Source: Luteibacter sp. dw_328
Lineage (GTDB): Bacteria; Pseudomonadota; Gammaproteobacteria; Xanthomonadales; Rhodanobacteraceae
DNA length: 64,000 nt
NCBI RefSeq assembly: GCF_018449605.1
Contig: NZ_JAAVUW010000008.1
Span: 186,001-250,000, forward strand
Reading direction: 5' to 3'
Below the pieces are notes generated by a model. That model saw only the letters and a program-made list of their open reading frames with translations, searched no databases and was not told the origin of the DNA. Within the stretch, counting starts at the first letter, position 1. Each line of letters starts with the position of its first letter. Shown piece after piece: positions 62,757 to 64,000 of this stretch. The translations under genes were made by a program, and so were the position numbers.

Positions 62757-63394
62757 AGACCGACGATTTCATCGCCATGCTTGCAAATGAGGCCCCGCCG
62801 GTCGATCGCCGCGCACCGGGCCGTCGTTTCGCCCTGGCCCTCCTGCTGGGCTTCGCCGCGGCAACCCTGCTGATGGCCGCCGGACTGGGGCTGCGTCCGG
62901 ATCTCGCCGATGCGATACACCTGCCGATGTTCTGGCTGCGCATCGGCTTCGCCGCGTGCATCGGCATAGCCGCGTTGTGGCTCACGCTGCGACTGTCGCG
63001 CCCGGGTCTTCGCATCGGTGCCCGTTGGGCAAGCCTGGCGGCACCGGTTGCCGTCGCCTGGGTCGGCATGGCCGTCGTGCTGGCGCATGCGCCGACCGAC
63101 GCGCGCGTGGCCCTGCTGCTCGGCCACACCTGGCGCGTCTGCCCGATCCTGATCGCCCTGCTCTCGACGCCGACCTTTCTGGCCATGCTCTGGGCCGTGC
63201 GCGGCATGGCACCGGTACGGCCGCGGGTCACGGGCGCGGCCGTGGGCGTGCTTGCCGGCGCGACGGCCACCGTGGCGTATTGCCTGCATTGCCCCGAGAT
63301 GTCGCCGGCATTCTGGTCCACCTGGTATCCGCTTGGCATGGCTATCCCGGCCGCGATCGGTGCCTTGATCGGCCCTCGCGTGCTTCGCTGGTAG
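62753..63394 (+). CDS. nrsF: NrsF (DUF1109) membrane anti-sigma factor
   Basis: A 213-residue inner-membrane protein with six predicted helices (FALALLLGFAAATLLMAAGL, MFWLRIGFAACIGIAALWLT, WASLAAPVAVAWVGMAVVL, VCPILIALLSTPTFLAMLW, VTGAAVGVLAGATATVAYC, WYPLGMAIPAAIGALIG). It has the short N-terminal [17 protein letters not shown] that would bind the sigma factor. Cys130 and Cys180, at nearly the same positions as the sensing cysteines reported for Caulobacter NrsF, are conserved; the second lies in CLHCPEMSPAFW. Translationally coupled to the sigma gene. Confidence 0.93.
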   Translation: MKTDDFIAMLANEAPPVDRRAPGRRFALALLLGFAAATLLMAAGLGLRPDLADAIHLPMFWLRIGFAACIGIAALWLTLRLSRPGLRIGARWASLAAPVAVAWVGMAVVLAHAPTDARVALLLGHTWRVCPILIALLSTPTFLAMLWAVRGMAPVRPRVTGAAVGVLAGATATVAYCLHCPEMSPAFWSTWYPLGMAIPAAIGALIGPRVLRW

Positions 63395-63427
63395 GCTGCG
63401 CGCTTCGCTCCCGTGGATGCTTCACGC

Positions 63428-64000
63428 ATGCTCCGTCCGACATCGTTCCGGTTCCTGGCCCTGCTCGGCCTCGTCGTGACCTCCGCTGCCGCTGCCGATG
63501 GCGCGGGCCTCAAGGTGATTCCCGTGGACAACGGCGTCAATCAGCTCACGCTGCTCGGCGAGCCTGCCATGGCGGTGCGCGCGTGGCGTGAGAACTACAA
63601 CGCCCACGGCTTCGATGTCGTGAGCTTTTACATTCGTGACAAGACCGCCGGCGAGAAGGCGTTCTGGAACCTCGTCCCCGTGTTCGGACAGGCGGGCAAG
63701 AGCGACGGGGGCGAACGTCTAGAGATAACCATCGGCGGCGGCGCCGACTGCGTCCTCCACGACTTCCGCCTGCTCCGCTCGGACGACGACAAGCGGGTCA
63801 TGCTCGTGATCGCCCAGCGCGACATGGGCGACAGCTTTGCCGACCCTGCCGCCGTCCATTTCACCTGGTACGACCTGGCAAAGAATGAAGACGAAGCGCC
63901 AGGGGAACCCTGGCGGTATTTCCGACAGACGCACGTCACCCAGGCGGCAAAACCGTATTGCGACGTCGAGGAAGCCTTCGACAAGGAACTGCACCTGGGA
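63428..64000 (+). CDS. Secreted protein of unknown function, cut by window end
   Basis: An open frame from ATG 63428 to the last base with no stop (191 codons so far). It starts with a signal peptide (MLRPTSFRFLALLGLVVTSAAAAD) and has a mature domain including MAVRAWRENYNAHGFDVVSFYI, NLVPVFGQAGKSDGG, TIGGGADCVLHDFRLLR and DPAAVHFTWYDLAK that I do not recognise. It begins 33 bp after nrsF and may be in the sigma operon, making it a candidate additional member of the metal response. Confidence 0.72.
   Translation, partial: MLRPTSFRFLALLGLVVTSAAAADGAGLKVIPVDNGVNQLTLLGEPAMAVRAWRENYNAHGFDVVSFYIRDKTAGEKAFWNLVPVFGQAGKSDGGERLEITIGGGADCVLHDFRLLRSDDDKRVMLVIAQRDMGDSFADPAAVHFTWYDLAKNEDEAPGEPWRYFRQTHVTQAAKPYCDVEEAFDKELHLG

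Overview
This is a high-GC chromosomal window from a Gram-negative gammaproteobacterium of the Lysobacterales (Xanthomonadales). It is most likely a Rhodanobacteraceae member such as Luteibacter or Dyella. I infer this from gene order (aroQ-accB-accC, polA with a DUF2782 neighbour and a downstream C-rich-loop sRNA, hemD-hemX-hemY), protein sequence style and the mix of families. No rRNA, tRNA, phage, transposase or CRISPR array was seen.

Layout. 1-9.4 kb: 3' part of mrcA, a small conserved gene, an 800-bp gene-free stretch full of repeats, then gltA, rpmE2, a nucleoside hydrolase and glnE, all on the minus strand. 9.5-19 kb: an LtaS-type membrane phosphotransferase, a halovibrin-like secreted protein, groES-groEL under a CIRCE element, cutA, an unusual dsbD with a duplicated N-terminal domain, a TlpA-type thioredoxin and DUF1415. 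18.8-32.4 kb: aroQ-accB-accC, a repeat-rich gap, prmA, a zinc-ribbon protein, fis, purH, an SBF transporter with a divergent LysR, a GST, DUF2782, polA, an sX13-like sRNA and DUF3185. 32.4-49.2 kb: uvrD, hscC with a degenerate J-domain partner, hemD-hemX-hemY, thioesterases, a lipoprotein, a rhodanese fold without its cysteine, a ferredoxin reductase, srkA, rlmI, topoisomerase IB and a secreted protein. 49.3-57.4 kb: an aldo/keto reductase with a divergent LysR, a cupin, pssA, a TPP-riboswitch-controlled TonB receptor plus PnuT-type transporter, an APH-fold kinase and a small beta-barrel-like protein.

The most interesting locus is 57.6-64 kb. Two complete, different MNIO (DUF692) RiPP operons of the bufferin type lie in tandem: bufA1-bufB-bufC-doxX and bufA2-bufB-bufC. 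Divergent to them is an ECF sigma factor with a NrsF (DUF1109) anti-sigma factor and a further secreted protein cut by the window end. I find three exact copies of a GTAACC-N16-CGAA promoter, one before each bufferin operon and one before the sigma gene. This predicts a self-contained, autoregulated metal-stress regulon that makes two different periplasmic modified metallophore peptides.

Smaller items of interest are a TPP riboswitch controlling outer- and inner-membrane thiamin uptake, three copies of a MITE-like element with perfect or near-perfect 18-bp terminal inverted repeats, eight REP-like hairpins whose stems covary, and the sRNA downstream of polA in the position that Spot 42 occupies in enterobacteria.
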